From Bacteroidales bacterium F22 (lineage in GTDB: Bacteria; Bacteroidota; Bacteroidia; Bacteroidales; Bacteroidaceae): a stretch of 64,000 nucleotides of DNA. Position 1 is the stretch's first letter. Every line of letters starts with the position of its first letter. The translations under genes and the position numbers were made by a program. The DNA is taken from the NCBI GenBank assembly GCA_029541985.1, contig CP095414.1:2021001-2085000 (forward strand), in the 5' to 3' direction. Below the pieces are notes generated by a model. That model was not told the origin of the DNA. It did no database searches and was given only the letters and a program-made list of their open reading frames with translations. Below, in pieces: positions 37,365 through 46,115 of the stretch.

Positions 37365-37397
37365 TTTGGTATTGCTTACTTAGCGATTTTACTTTTG
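37365..37397 (+). promoter_or_regulatory. Promoter of the OmpH/Skp gene
   Basis: TTTG (37365-37368), 21 bases, TACTTTTG (37390-37397). Gives a leader of about 45 bases. The gene is thus probably transcribed alone as well as from bamA. Confidence 0.65.
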
Positions 37398-37447
37398 TTT
37401 TGTAGGCAGATGAATAATATTAATATTAACTTAAATAATATAGTAGG

Positions 37448-37960
37448 ATGAAAAAACTTTTACTTGCAGTACTTCTAGTATTGCCAATGACGATTGCAGC
37501 GCAAACTTTGAAGCTAGCTCATTTAAACTCTCAGGAGATTCTAACAGCTATGCCAGAGACTACAACAGCGCAAAACACATTGAAATCTCTTCAAGACAAA
37601 TACCGTACTGAGATTCAAAAGACTCAAGACGAATTTCAGAAAAAAATGGCTGACTACCAGAAAGCAGTTCAAGCAAAGACTCTACCTGAAAATATTGAAG
37701 AGCGTCGTCGTAAAGAATTAGAAGATATGGCTTCACGTGCACAACAATTTCAAAAAGATGCACAAACTAATCTTCAGAAAAAAGAACAAGAATTGATGGC
37801 TCCTATTTACACTAAATTAGATGATGCAATCCAAAAAATCGGTGCTGCTGAAGGATATACTTATATCTTTGATTTAGCTCGTATGCCTGTAGCTTATGTT
37901 AATACAGCTACTAGCGTGGACTTAACTTCTAAGGTAAAAGCTTCTATGGGTATTAAATAA
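37448..37960 (+). CDS. OmpH/Skp-family periplasmic chaperone
   Basis: 170 residues with a signal peptide cut after TIAA (about residue 18). The mature protein starts QTLKLAHLNSQEIL and has a long charged coiled coil (about 45-115, rich in Lys, Glu and Gln), then a short beta domain: the jellyfish-like Skp form. It holds unfolded outer membrane proteins for BamA, its upstream neighbour. Many Bacteroidales have two copies in tandem; only one is here. Confidence 0.93.
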   Translation: MKKLLLAVLLVLPMTIAAQTLKLAHLNSQEILTAMPETTTAQNTLKSLQDKYRTEIQKTQDEFQKKMADYQKAVQAKTLPENIEERRRKELEDMASRAQQFQKDAQTNLQKKEQELMAPIYTKLDDAIQKIGAAEGYTYIFDLARMPVAYVNTATSVDLTSKVKASMGIK

Positions 37961-37994
37961 GAATATCACATATCAATCTTTTTGATGGAATAAG

Positions 37995-38033
37995 AAAGGG
38001 TATCTAAGTTTTAAACTTAGATACCCTTTTTAC
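37995..38033. terminator. Bidirectional terminator between convergent genes
   Basis: AAAGGGTATCTAAGTTT pairs with AAACTTAGATACCCTTT, followed by TT on the plus strand and CTTATTCC on the minus. Serves the chaperone gene and probably the convergent barrel gene. Confidence 0.85.
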
Positions 38034-38069
38034 ATGTAGTTGTTTACCTAATGTATAGTGGTCTCTTAC

Positions 38070-39662
38070 TTAGAAGTTAAGAAGGCCAACAGTAATACTA
38101 GTATGCATGTAGTCTAGATCATTCTCTTCACTATTTGTCTGCTTATACATCGCTTTAATATATCCGACTAATTCAGTTGTACCGACAGCGATAGGAAAGC
38201 TGTAATTGACATCTACCTTATAATTATATGCCGAGAGATTGTAGTAGGTTTCATTTGCTCGAAGAACTAATCCTGCATAATCATTGTTGTTAATAAGTAG
38301 CATACTTTGGTCCAAAGGAGCGACAACTCCTCCCCCGATAGTAAACCATACTCGGTGTTCATTCTTGTTGTACACCCGAAGACTATAATACGCATCTGCT
38401 ATTGCATTTGTCATATCATGTTTAGAAGTAGGCAGCAAATATTTTCTTTCAAAATGATGCATAGATCCCGAAACTCCAAATTTCATGGAATAATCTTTAT
38501 TGTCAATATCTCCTAAGAAAAAATCATAAGAAGCGGATACATCATAATTACTGTGTGTATACGTCTTGTTCTTGTACTCTGTAACCCATTTCTCGGACAC
38601 ATTACCATAGTCATCAGTAGTTTGTACATACTTCTGAATATAGGCCGTATTTGAGCCATCCTGATATGAGCCCTTAAGTCCAAAAACGTGAAGCCCATTT
38701 GGTCGTTTCCATGTTACATTGGTTGAGGCGCGAAATACATCCTGTGTATAAGTTCCTGGGATACGTCTCTCACTACCTGTCATTTTAAGGTCGTGATGAG
38801 CGATACCTACCGAAGAGGTCCAAGTCCAATCTTGTGACGTAAATCCATATTGCATATCTAATCCAACAATATTATCACTGTATATACGAAAAAAACCTCC
38901 GAAGTCAACAGTTGTGTAAGCATTGTCAAGTCCAGTAGTGAAGTAGTAAGTATAATTAGTATCACCATCCACTTGAGTAATACCAGTCATTCGCTGTTTC
39001 TCAAAACGGTAATAGGCAGATACACCTAGTCGGTTTGATTCATTCAACTGATATGTAACCGCTGGAGTCAATTGGTATTGAGCTGCTAGCACACGAGGGC
39101 GAGGGTCCAATATCCGTGAAAGGTCGGCCGCTTTATAATCAATTCCCATACCAAAGTTCCAACCATTAAAGTCAGTGGTAGCAACCTTGAAATTTAAATC
39201 GTAGATATATTGATTATATTTTCCTTTTCTGTTTGCACCCATTACGAATGCATTCTCAGTAGGAAAAATTAAATCATAATATGCTCGATCATCTTGATGG
39301 CTATAGTTAAGTCCAAAATGACCATAGAAGCGAAATTTCTCTCCTATTTTTTGAAACATAGAAGCATCAAATAGCAAAGCATTATTTCTTTCAGCTTGTT
39401 CTGATAATCTATAATCGCCACTTTGGTGGTCTAATCCAAGACTAACTTGGTTTCCCTCAGTTTGAGTGGAGAATCCAATAGCTGCCGGAGTAGGCATTGA
39501 GTTCCATGGATTTTGTACCGTTTCAATTTGGTCTTGTTCAAGACTATAACCACTTTTAGCAGTTGATTGTGCATTTATAGTACAATGACCACCTATCACC
39601 GCTAGACTTACTAGGGTATAAAGTATATTCTTATTAAGCATAAGCATTTTATTGAAAATCAA
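38070..39662 (-). CDS. Outer membrane beta-barrel protein, DUF6850-like
   Basis: 530 residues. Signal peptide ending INAQ (about residue 32; starts at codons 1, 6 or 8 are all possible). The rest alternates short aromatic strands with Asn/Asp/Tyr turns, for example FRFYGHFGLNYSHQDD and NRLGVSAYYRFEK, and ends SITVGLLNF with a terminal phenylalanine, as expected of a BAM substrate. No TonB plug. Last gene of the five-gene minus-strand cluster, so probably works with the TonB receptor and lipoprotein before it. Function unknown; family assignment moderately sure. Confidence 0.75.
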   Translation of the reverse strand: MIFNKMLMLNKNILYTLVSLAVIGGHCTINAQSTAKSGYSLEQDQIETVQNPWNSMPTPAAIGFSTQTEGNQVSLGLDHQSGDYRLSEQAERNNALLFDASMFQKIGEKFRFYGHFGLNYSHQDDRAYYDLIFPTENAFVMGANRKGKYNQYIYDLNFKVATTDFNGWNFGMGIDYKAADLSRILDPRPRVLAAQYQLTPAVTYQLNESNRLGVSAYYRFEKQRMTGITQVDGDTNYTYYFTTGLDNAYTTVDFGGFFRIYSDNIVGLDMQYGFTSQDWTWTSSVGIAHHDLKMTGSERRIPGTYTQDVFRASTNVTWKRPNGLHVFGLKGSYQDGSNTAYIQKYVQTTDDYGNVSEKWVTEYKNKTYTHSNYDVSASYDFFLGDIDNKDYSMKFGVSGSMHHFERKYLLPTSKHDMTNAIADAYYSLRVYNKNEHRVWFTIGGGVVAPLDQSMLLINNNDYAGLVLRANETYYNLSAYNYKVDVNYSFPIAVGTTELVGYIKAMYKQTNSEENDLDYMHTSITVGLLNF

Positions 39663-39684
39663 AAAGTGATTTCAAAAATCCAAT

Positions 39685-39709
39685 GTACCTACCAATTTTT
39701 GGTAGGCAC
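39685..39709 (-). other. Intercistronic hairpin in the TonB receptor cluster
   Basis: GTACCTACCAA (39685-39695) pairs with TTGGTAGGCAC (39699-39709) with one wobble and a TTT loop. No T tract on the minus strand, so more likely an mRNA-stabilising or processing site than a terminator. Confidence 0.5.
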
Positions 39710-39740
39710 GTTAGATTTATTAATTATTCTGAAAGACTGA

Positions 39741-41021
39741 TTATTCAGTCTCAGTTACAGGCTCTACAACAGTAAAGTCTGTTGGTACCAAATTAGTCGT
39801 TTCCGCAAAGTCAACTGAAGAGTTGTTTGTATCTTTAAGGACGATTCTACCGTCAATAGTCTCTTTTACGACACGAGTGAAAGCAATACCTAGGTAACTA
39901 GCATTTTCCTTTAAATAGGTATAGGTATCGATAAAATCAGGAGTACGTTTGTATTTAGCAGCATATTCTGTATCAAATGCACCGTCAGTAATTTTGTATT
40001 TTGTGAGGCATACACCGTCAAGGATGATACTAGTAGGGACCTGTTTGAAATATTGTTTTGAAGTCTTTGTCTCATCAGCTACTATGTTTGGCAATCCATC
40101 AACATCGTCAGAAGAGAAAATGACCATATTCAATCCTCCTTTGGCAAATGCGCTTAAATTCAAATAATTCAATGTAGAAAAGGCTGTATAGCTCAACTCT
40201 AGATTAGGAACGGTATTACTCTCTGGGGCATTTTTATCAGCTGCAGTACTCGGTGTAGCACGTATTTCATAATCAGCTACAGTTAAGTCAACAGATGAAC
40301 TTGCTGAAGCAGTATGATCTACTGCTTGAAGGCAAAAGACACGAGATTCTCCAGCTGCAAGCATTCCGCCACCAAGTGGTGTGACATATTGCATATAAAT
40401 ATTGTTCTCAATATCTGCTATAAAAGGATTAGTTGAATACTGCTCAGCAATACCAACATATTTGTTATTCAAATCTACATCTGTATCACTGTTGTTGTAA
40501 ATAGTAAAGTAATAGTCATATCTGTAACTCTTATTGTTGTCATCCTTTACTCCATTTGAGTAAAACTTTCCGATAACAAGACTTGAAACGACCCCAGCTT
40601 TCAATGTAAGTGAAGCAGATGCATTTTCAGCATAAATTTTAAAATCGCTTACATTACCTGCCACAATTACCTTATTCCCAGCAGGATTATTGATCATAGC
40701 TTCTTTCTCTGCATCTGTAGCTTCATGTGAAATCGTCACGCTATATACACCAGGAAGTACGTTTAGAAATGAAGCATTACCAGAAGCATCTGTAATTGCT
40801 GACAGACTCGTTTGAGTAGTGGTATTGATAAGTTCTATTGTTTGAGATGCAAATTGAATATTCTCAAATTGAGAGCTATCATAGTTTACTGATACTGTTA
40901 CTCCATCCAGTAACGTGATCTCATCACTACTTGAGCACGAATAAAAGCTCAATGAAACTGCTATTATTAGCATTGCTTTAGCTAAATTGCTTATTAATTT
41001 GTTTGTTGTTTTTGACATCAT
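39741..41021 (-). CDS. DUF4876-like surface lipoprotein
   Basis: 426 residues. Lipobox YSC with Cys29, followed by SSSDE, which fits the lipoprotein export signal for the outer surface of Bacteroidetes. Residues about 38-130 look like a carboxypeptidase-regulatory/Ig-like domain (ITDASGNASFLNVLPGVYSV). The remainder is beta-rich with no enzyme motif. Placed 33 bases after the TonB receptor gene, as a SusD-like protein would be, but it has no TPR helices and is not SusD. It may act as a lid or binding partner of the receptor; this is inference. Confidence 0.72.
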   Translation of the reverse strand: MMSKTTNKLISNLAKAMLIIAVSLSFYSCSSSDEITLLDGVTVSVNYDSSQFENIQFASQTIELINTTTQTSLSAITDASGNASFLNVLPGVYSVTISHEATDAEKEAMINNPAGNKVIVAGNVSDFKIYAENASASLTLKAGVVSSLVIGKFYSNGVKDDNNKSYRYDYYFTIYNNSDTDVDLNNKYVGIAEQYSTNPFIADIENNIYMQYVTPLGGGMLAAGESRVFCLQAVDHTASASSSVDLTVADYEIRATPSTAADKNAPESNTVPNLELSYTAFSTLNYLNLSAFAKGGLNMVIFSSDDVDGLPNIVADETKTSKQYFKQVPTSIILDGVCLTKYKITDGAFDTEYAAKYKRTPDFIDTYTYLKENASYLGIAFTRVVKETIDGRIVLKDTNNSSVDFAETTNLVPTDFTVVEPVTETE

Positions 41022-41054
41022 TTTCTTGTATTATTGTTATTATTAAATTGATTC

Positions 41055-43802
41055 TTATATTTTTACAGAAACTTCTACACCAAAAGAGAAATTATTGGTG
41101 TTCTTTTCTGATTTTGTCGTTGTAATATTATTACTTGTCCATGGTTGATAATAATTCACGTTATTAGCATAGAATGAGCACTTCAGATATTTAGATACGT
41201 TTTTAGTTAACCTAGCATTCATTACCCAAAGTGGAGTACTCCAAACCCCACGACTATCACTTGTATCAATAATCTGATTCTGTAAATTATATCCATCAAT
41301 GGTGTAATTTAAGTCAGAAAGCATATCTGCAGTTATGTCATGTGATATTAGATTACTATCGATATATCTGTACGGTATTGAAAGAGGACTCGTCGATTTA
41401 CTGTGCGTATACCAAATCATTTGACCTGTTAGTGAGGCTACCATAGCCAATTTCGGTATATGGCAAACTGCTTCAAATTGATTACTCAACCGTTCACTTA
41501 TTTGTTTTTGATCACTTCGGTCACGAACAAACTTTATTGGAGAAAGATCACTATCTCCAACATATTCTCTAGGATTAGAATAGGAATCTCCTTTTGTCCA
41601 AGTAGAACTTCTTGCCCATGCTCCACGAATGAAGAATGAAGTATAAATCGCATCGATACGTCCTAGGTCCATTGAAAATTCAATTCCTTTGTTTTCACTT
41701 GCTGCATTGTTTACAGCTAATCCTGAAGATAATTTCGATATAAAAACTTGATTAGGATTACTCCAATCAATTATTGGAGCTCCACTTGCCTGAGGTTGTA
41801 TACTCCCATTATCCAGGCTGTAACTATTATAAGTATATAAGCCATAATCTGCTGTTGAACTAAATCCATTAGTATTCCGGTCAATATATCCAGTTAGTGA
41901 GATAGAATGTCCTTTCCATAAGGTGAAATCTAGCCCACCTTGTACTCTCTGAGTGATACTGTTTTTTAGTTTTGTATTGTCTGGCTTCTTAATATAAGTC
42001 TGATAATATGTGTATTGGTTAGTTCCATCGTTATATGTGGCGACTATTTTATCAAAATACTTATAATCAGGATACAAATAGCTTAATCCAGGAGCCTTTG
42101 CATTCATACCATACCCGATACGTAAATTTAACCACTTGGTTGGTTTCATTGTTAGATTCACACGAGGAGATATTGCCGAAACAGATTCATCCTTACCTGG
42201 TTGTGAGACTTGAGCTCGCAAACCAGCGCGTAAGTCTGTAGGCATCCAATCCCAATCGAAATGTAGGTTGTCTTCCAAATAAGCAGACAACGTTGTTAAT
42301 CCAGGGATATCGATATATCTTCTTGGTCGAGCATCTGATATGGTAATAGGCAATGCATCATTCTCATTGTATTTTCCGATACCATAATTTTTACTATATC
42401 TGTATTCAACTCCCATTATTATACGTTGTCTCAATGTACCTGTTTGTACATAGAGACTATTGTTAAGTTTCCCATATAAATTTAGGCTCTTTCCTTTCGA
42501 CCCTCCTTCAGCCCAATACGAGGAAGGTAGAATATTACCTAGTGTAATTCCTTCTTCGCGAGAGTTGAATAGAACTCGACCAGTTCCACCTGTTGAAATA
42601 ATTTTCTTTTGATAAGAATCACGGATGCTATAGTTTGCACCTATAGTATACTTAAGTGTTCTAGAGAACCATCTGTTAATAGCAAAACGTCCATCGTGAC
42701 TTAGTCTAAAGCTGTAGTTTCCGTTTTTAGTAACTGTTCCTTTGTCAGCTTCGTCAGGGTCAATCTTACTTTGGTCAACGACTCCTGAATATGAGAAGCG
42801 AACATTTGGACTCCAAATCCCTATCTTTTTACTCCAGCCTAGATTGGTAGATATACGATCAAAAGCTTCAGTTCTCAGACGAGGGTCACCTGAAGAATTA
42901 GCATAGTCGAAACTGGCATTCATAATACCTGAATTATTAGGTAATCTAAACCCTTTACTCACCGACGTTTGTAATACAGAAGGAGTTACTTTCATCCGAG
43001 CTCGCAAAGGTGTTGTTCCCGCCTTTGTATGTACTATGACAGCTCCAGAAGTCATCTCTCCGTATTCGGCAGATGCAACACCTGTAACGACCTCTATATT
43101 CTCAATATTATCTGTGGCTATTGTGCGCATATCTACACCTTCACCAGCAGATAAACCATTTAAACTTCCGATGGCAGCATCATCATTTATTGGCATACCA
43201 TCCATGATTACTGATACTCCATAGGCATTGTTCTTGTCATAACCCACACTACGAATATTGATTCGTTCTGCCGAAGTCATGTCTTTGTTATCAGGAAGCA
43301 AACCTCCAGGGAGTAATTGCATAACATCTCCTAGACTTGTCGCCTGTATATGATCCATAGCTTGTCTACCTATTGATTCCGTTGTTCCGCTTCCAGCAGT
43401 ATTTCTTTTCGCTGTTACGACTACATTATCAAGTGTTAGTGATTCCTCATCAAGACGAGTCGTCATTTGCAAATCTTTGGAAACGGCTACTACAGTTCCT
43501 TTTTCTTTAAAACCTAAGATTGATGTTACTATTTTCCATTTACCAAAAGGTACATTAGGGAGTGTAACTACCCCATTAATGTTGGCCATACCAAAGACAC
43601 CCAGTTCCTCAATCTTCGTGATTGCACCAGGTAAAGGTTCTTTTGTTGCATTATCAACCACACGTATAGTGATAGTCGAAGTCTTACGTTTGTTCTGTGC
43701 TTGAGCTGGTGTAGATAGGCTGGCAAACACAGCTATGCTTAGTACGACATACAACAACCATAAGTTGCGTATAGTTCTTTTTTTGTAGCTAGTTTCTTGC
43801 AT
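41055..43802 (-). CDS. TonB-dependent outer membrane receptor
   Basis: 915 residues. Signal peptide ending PAQAQ (about 36). Residues 43-115 are a carboxypeptidase-regulatory-like domain. DNVVVTAKR near 126 is the TonB-box region. The plug spans about 135-260 (GVSVIMDGMPINDDAAIGSL, then IENIEVVTGVASAEYGEMTSG), then a 22-strand barrel ends NNFSFGVEVSVKI. It imports a substrate with TonB energy. No SusD follows, unlike glycan systems. Its neighbours are two proteases upstream and a DUF4876 lipoprotein downstream, which suggests peptides or a protein-bound ligand. The substrate is not shown by sequence. Confidence 0.93.
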   Translation of the reverse strand: MQETSYKKRTIRNLWLLYVVLSIAVFASLSTPAQAQNKRKTSTITIRVVDNATKEPLPGAITKIEELGVFGMANINGVVTLPNVPFGKWKIVTSILGFKEKGTVVAVSKDLQMTTRLDEESLTLDNVVVTAKRNTAGSGTTESIGRQAMDHIQATSLGDVMQLLPGGLLPDNKDMTSAERINIRSVGYDKNNAYGVSVIMDGMPINDDAAIGSLNGLSAGEGVDMRTIATDNIENIEVVTGVASAEYGEMTSGAVIVHTKAGTTPLRARMKVTPSVLQTSVSKGFRLPNNSGIMNASFDYANSSGDPRLRTEAFDRISTNLGWSKKIGIWSPNVRFSYSGVVDQSKIDPDEADKGTVTKNGNYSFRLSHDGRFAINRWFSRTLKYTIGANYSIRDSYQKKIISTGGTGRVLFNSREEGITLGNILPSSYWAEGGSKGKSLNLYGKLNNSLYVQTGTLRQRIIMGVEYRYSKNYGIGKYNENDALPITISDARPRRYIDIPGLTTLSAYLEDNLHFDWDWMPTDLRAGLRAQVSQPGKDESVSAISPRVNLTMKPTKWLNLRIGYGMNAKAPGLSYLYPDYKYFDKIVATYNDGTNQYTYYQTYIKKPDNTKLKNSITQRVQGGLDFTLWKGHSISLTGYIDRNTNGFSSTADYGLYTYNSYSLDNGSIQPQASGAPIIDWSNPNQVFISKLSSGLAVNNAASENKGIEFSMDLGRIDAIYTSFFIRGAWARSSTWTKGDSYSNPREYVGDSDLSPIKFVRDRSDQKQISERLSNQFEAVCHIPKLAMVASLTGQMIWYTHSKSTSPLSIPYRYIDSNLISHDITADMLSDLNYTIDGYNLQNQIIDTSDSRGVWSTPLWVMNARLTKNVSKYLKCSFYANNVNYYQPWTSNNITTTKSEKNTNNFSFGVEVSVKI

Positions 43803-43832
43803 AATGTATATATCTAGTTAATCTCAGTGTAT

Positions 43833-46073
43833 TTATTTTATATAATTCCTTTTCGCGTAGACGTTAATCACCCAACGAATATAGGAAATGTCTGTAGAGA
43901 TAGAACGGTTTGTACCTGTATACACGTAGTCTGAAACAGTTCCTTGCCATATGCTATCAAAGTTCAATCCAACAAGTTCACCGCGTGCGTTAAGTACAGG
44001 TGAACCGCTACTTCCAGAGGTCGTATGTGCATTAGTCATGAAACAGATACGCATGCTTCCGTCAGGATACGCAAATCCATCCCATTTCTTCTTAGGATTT
44101 GCCAATCCATCTTCTATCAATGAGTTGAAACGTTTTGAGAGTGCATAATCCTCATCTCCTTCATGGATAGCTGCTCGCTGTTTCAAGCCTTTCATATCCG
44201 TGTAGTAGCGATAAGTCACAGCTTCTTCAGGATGAGCATCACTCACTGTCCCGTAGCTGAGACGTTGTGAATTGTTTGCATCTGGCCATGGCATGGTCTC
44301 TTTACTTTGCATGGCCATTATCCCTTGCATATATGTCTTGTAGGGATCCACTTGTTTACTTTGAGCAACCTGAAGTTGACGATTAATTTTGCTTATGTAA
44401 ACCTTGTAGAATCCAATTGCTATTTGATAAAGTTTGTCATCAGTGATTCGCTTGATATCTCTTTTCTTTCCTGGTTGTAGATAAGCTGTTATACTATCTG
44501 GATGAGTCATCAATGAATGTTCAAAGGCATCTTCTATTAGGCTGTCAATATCTCCATTGTATTCTTTGATATAAGCTATCGTCTTTTCATCCCAAAACGT
44601 AGAGGGCATGTCTTGGTAGTAGTTTGTTACAGCAGCACGAACCGTTTTTCGGTCTATATCATAACTCCAGACATTGAAAAACTGTTTAGTCAGTCCAATC
44701 AATCGATTAGCTTCAGCTTGTTCACGTTTAGGATTTAGTTTTCTTTTACTTGTATGCATAGCTACTAGTTTCTCAAATTTACCGATATACGGAATAATCT
44801 CAGATCCACGCAATACACATTCGTTAAAATATGTTTTCGCGAGTCTATACTGCAATATAGTAGGATAATCTCTTTTCATTTGTAAATATGCTTGTGCATA
44901 TACCTCACGAGAATCATCTTTTGCGCACCAGTCTAAGAATTGCTTTTCTTCGACCTCTTTTTGGGCAATCAAATTGGTCTCTTTAAATCCACGCAATACA
45001 CCTTTCCACTTGAGATAGCTATTAGAAACAGAAGATAGAGTAGGTAAGTAACGTGCATGCAATTTCTCATCTTGATTCATTGCTTCTTCCATTATTTGTA
45101 TGCGTTCAGCACGTATCTTTATAGATGCTTCCAGCGTGTTCTTGAGGCCATTTAAACCAAAAGAAGGAGTGTTACGTTGAGTTTTACCAGGAAATCCAAC
45201 AATCATGACAAAATCGTCTTTCTTTACTCCGTTTTTACTTATTTTGAGATAATCTTTTGTTTGAAGCATCTTGTTTGATTTGTTATATCGCGCAGGTTGA
45301 TTATCTTCATTTACATAGATTCTTAGCAAAGCAAAGTCACCAGTATAACGTGGCCACAACCAGTTATCTTGAGTCCCTCCATACATGCCAATCATTTGTG
45401 GAGCAGCTGCTACCAATCGTATATCCTCATATATGCGATATACTGACATGATATATTGATTGTTTGCATAGAGGCTATTCAGCTTGATACTAATTCCACG
45501 TTGTCCTTGGTCACGATATTCTTTTTCTATACGCTTTGCTAAGGCTGCCCCGTTTTCGTTTAACTTTGATGAAAAGGCATTACCGCTCAGTCCCTCAGTT
45601 CCCTTACGCAACAAATCAGTAACATCTTCAATACGTAATAATTGCTTGACCATTAAGTCTCTACAGGTACTTTCCTCTTTTGGCGATTTAGACCAATAGC
45701 CATATTTTAGAAAGTCATGTCCTGTAGATAGGCTGAAACGACCCAAGTAGTTCATCACACAATGGAAATTGGTGAGTATCAGTCCGTCTTCGCTGACTAG
45801 ACTTCCTGTAGCAAAACTATGGGTGTCATCGGGTCCCTTTGTAACTAGACCAACAACAGCACGACTAACACAAGCCTCATTTAATGAGAATATATCTTCC
45901 TTACTCATTTTCATGCCAAGCTTACGCATCTGTTCATACGTGTCGTTACCTAATAAGTATGGCAGCCACATTCCTTCGTCCGCATGGATGGTTGGTGTCA
46001 AAAGGAACAACATGATCGTAATCACTGTAGCACTCTTTAGTCCAGTAAAGGATTTCATTATAAATTTTTTCAT
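43833..46073 (-). CDS. S46 family dipeptidyl peptidase (DPP7/DPP11)
   Basis: 746 residues. Signal peptide about 1-31. It removes dipeptides from the N terminus of peptides in the periplasm. Catalytic residues by family: His104 in LTNFHCVMNYL, Asp in WPRYTGDFALLRIY (near 247), Ser689 in TTSGSSGSPVL. The S1 specificity position, 18 residues after the catalytic Ser (673 in Porphyromonas), is Ser707 in GLNFDSIW. Gly there marks DPP7 and Arg or Ser marks DPP11, so this is probably DPP11-like, preferring Asp/Glu at P1. It lies 30 bases before the TonB receptor gene. Confidence 0.92.
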   Translation of the reverse strand: MKKFIMKSFTGLKSATVITIMLFLLTPTIHADEGMWLPYLLGNDTYEQMRKLGMKMSKEDIFSLNEACVSRAVVGLVTKGPDDTHSFATGSLVSEDGLILTNFHCVMNYLGRFSLSTGHDFLKYGYWSKSPKEESTCRDLMVKQLLRIEDVTDLLRKGTEGLSGNAFSSKLNENGAALAKRIEKEYRDQGQRGISIKLNSLYANNQYIMSVYRIYEDIRLVAAAPQMIGMYGGTQDNWLWPRYTGDFALLRIYVNEDNQPARYNKSNKMLQTKDYLKISKNGVKKDDFVMIVGFPGKTQRNTPSFGLNGLKNTLEASIKIRAERIQIMEEAMNQDEKLHARYLPTLSSVSNSYLKWKGVLRGFKETNLIAQKEVEEKQFLDWCAKDDSREVYAQAYLQMKRDYPTILQYRLAKTYFNECVLRGSEIIPYIGKFEKLVAMHTSKRKLNPKREQAEANRLIGLTKQFFNVWSYDIDRKTVRAAVTNYYQDMPSTFWDEKTIAYIKEYNGDIDSLIEDAFEHSLMTHPDSITAYLQPGKKRDIKRITDDKLYQIAIGFYKVYISKINRQLQVAQSKQVDPYKTYMQGIMAMQSKETMPWPDANNSQRLSYGTVSDAHPEEAVTYRYYTDMKGLKQRAAIHEGDEDYALSKRFNSLIEDGLANPKKKWDGFAYPDGSMRICFMTNAHTTSGSSGSPVLNARGELVGLNFDSIWQGTVSDYVYTGTNRSISTDISYIRWVINVYAKRNYIK

Positions 46074-46115
46074 CTATTTTCTTTCTGTTATTTATGATTT
46101 ACCTACTTATGAGCC

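Noticed and set aside
38070..43802. Polysaccharide utilisation locus (SusC/SusD)
   Set aside because: The lipoprotein lacks SusD features, there are no glycoside hydrolases or sugar regulators, and the neighbours are proteases.
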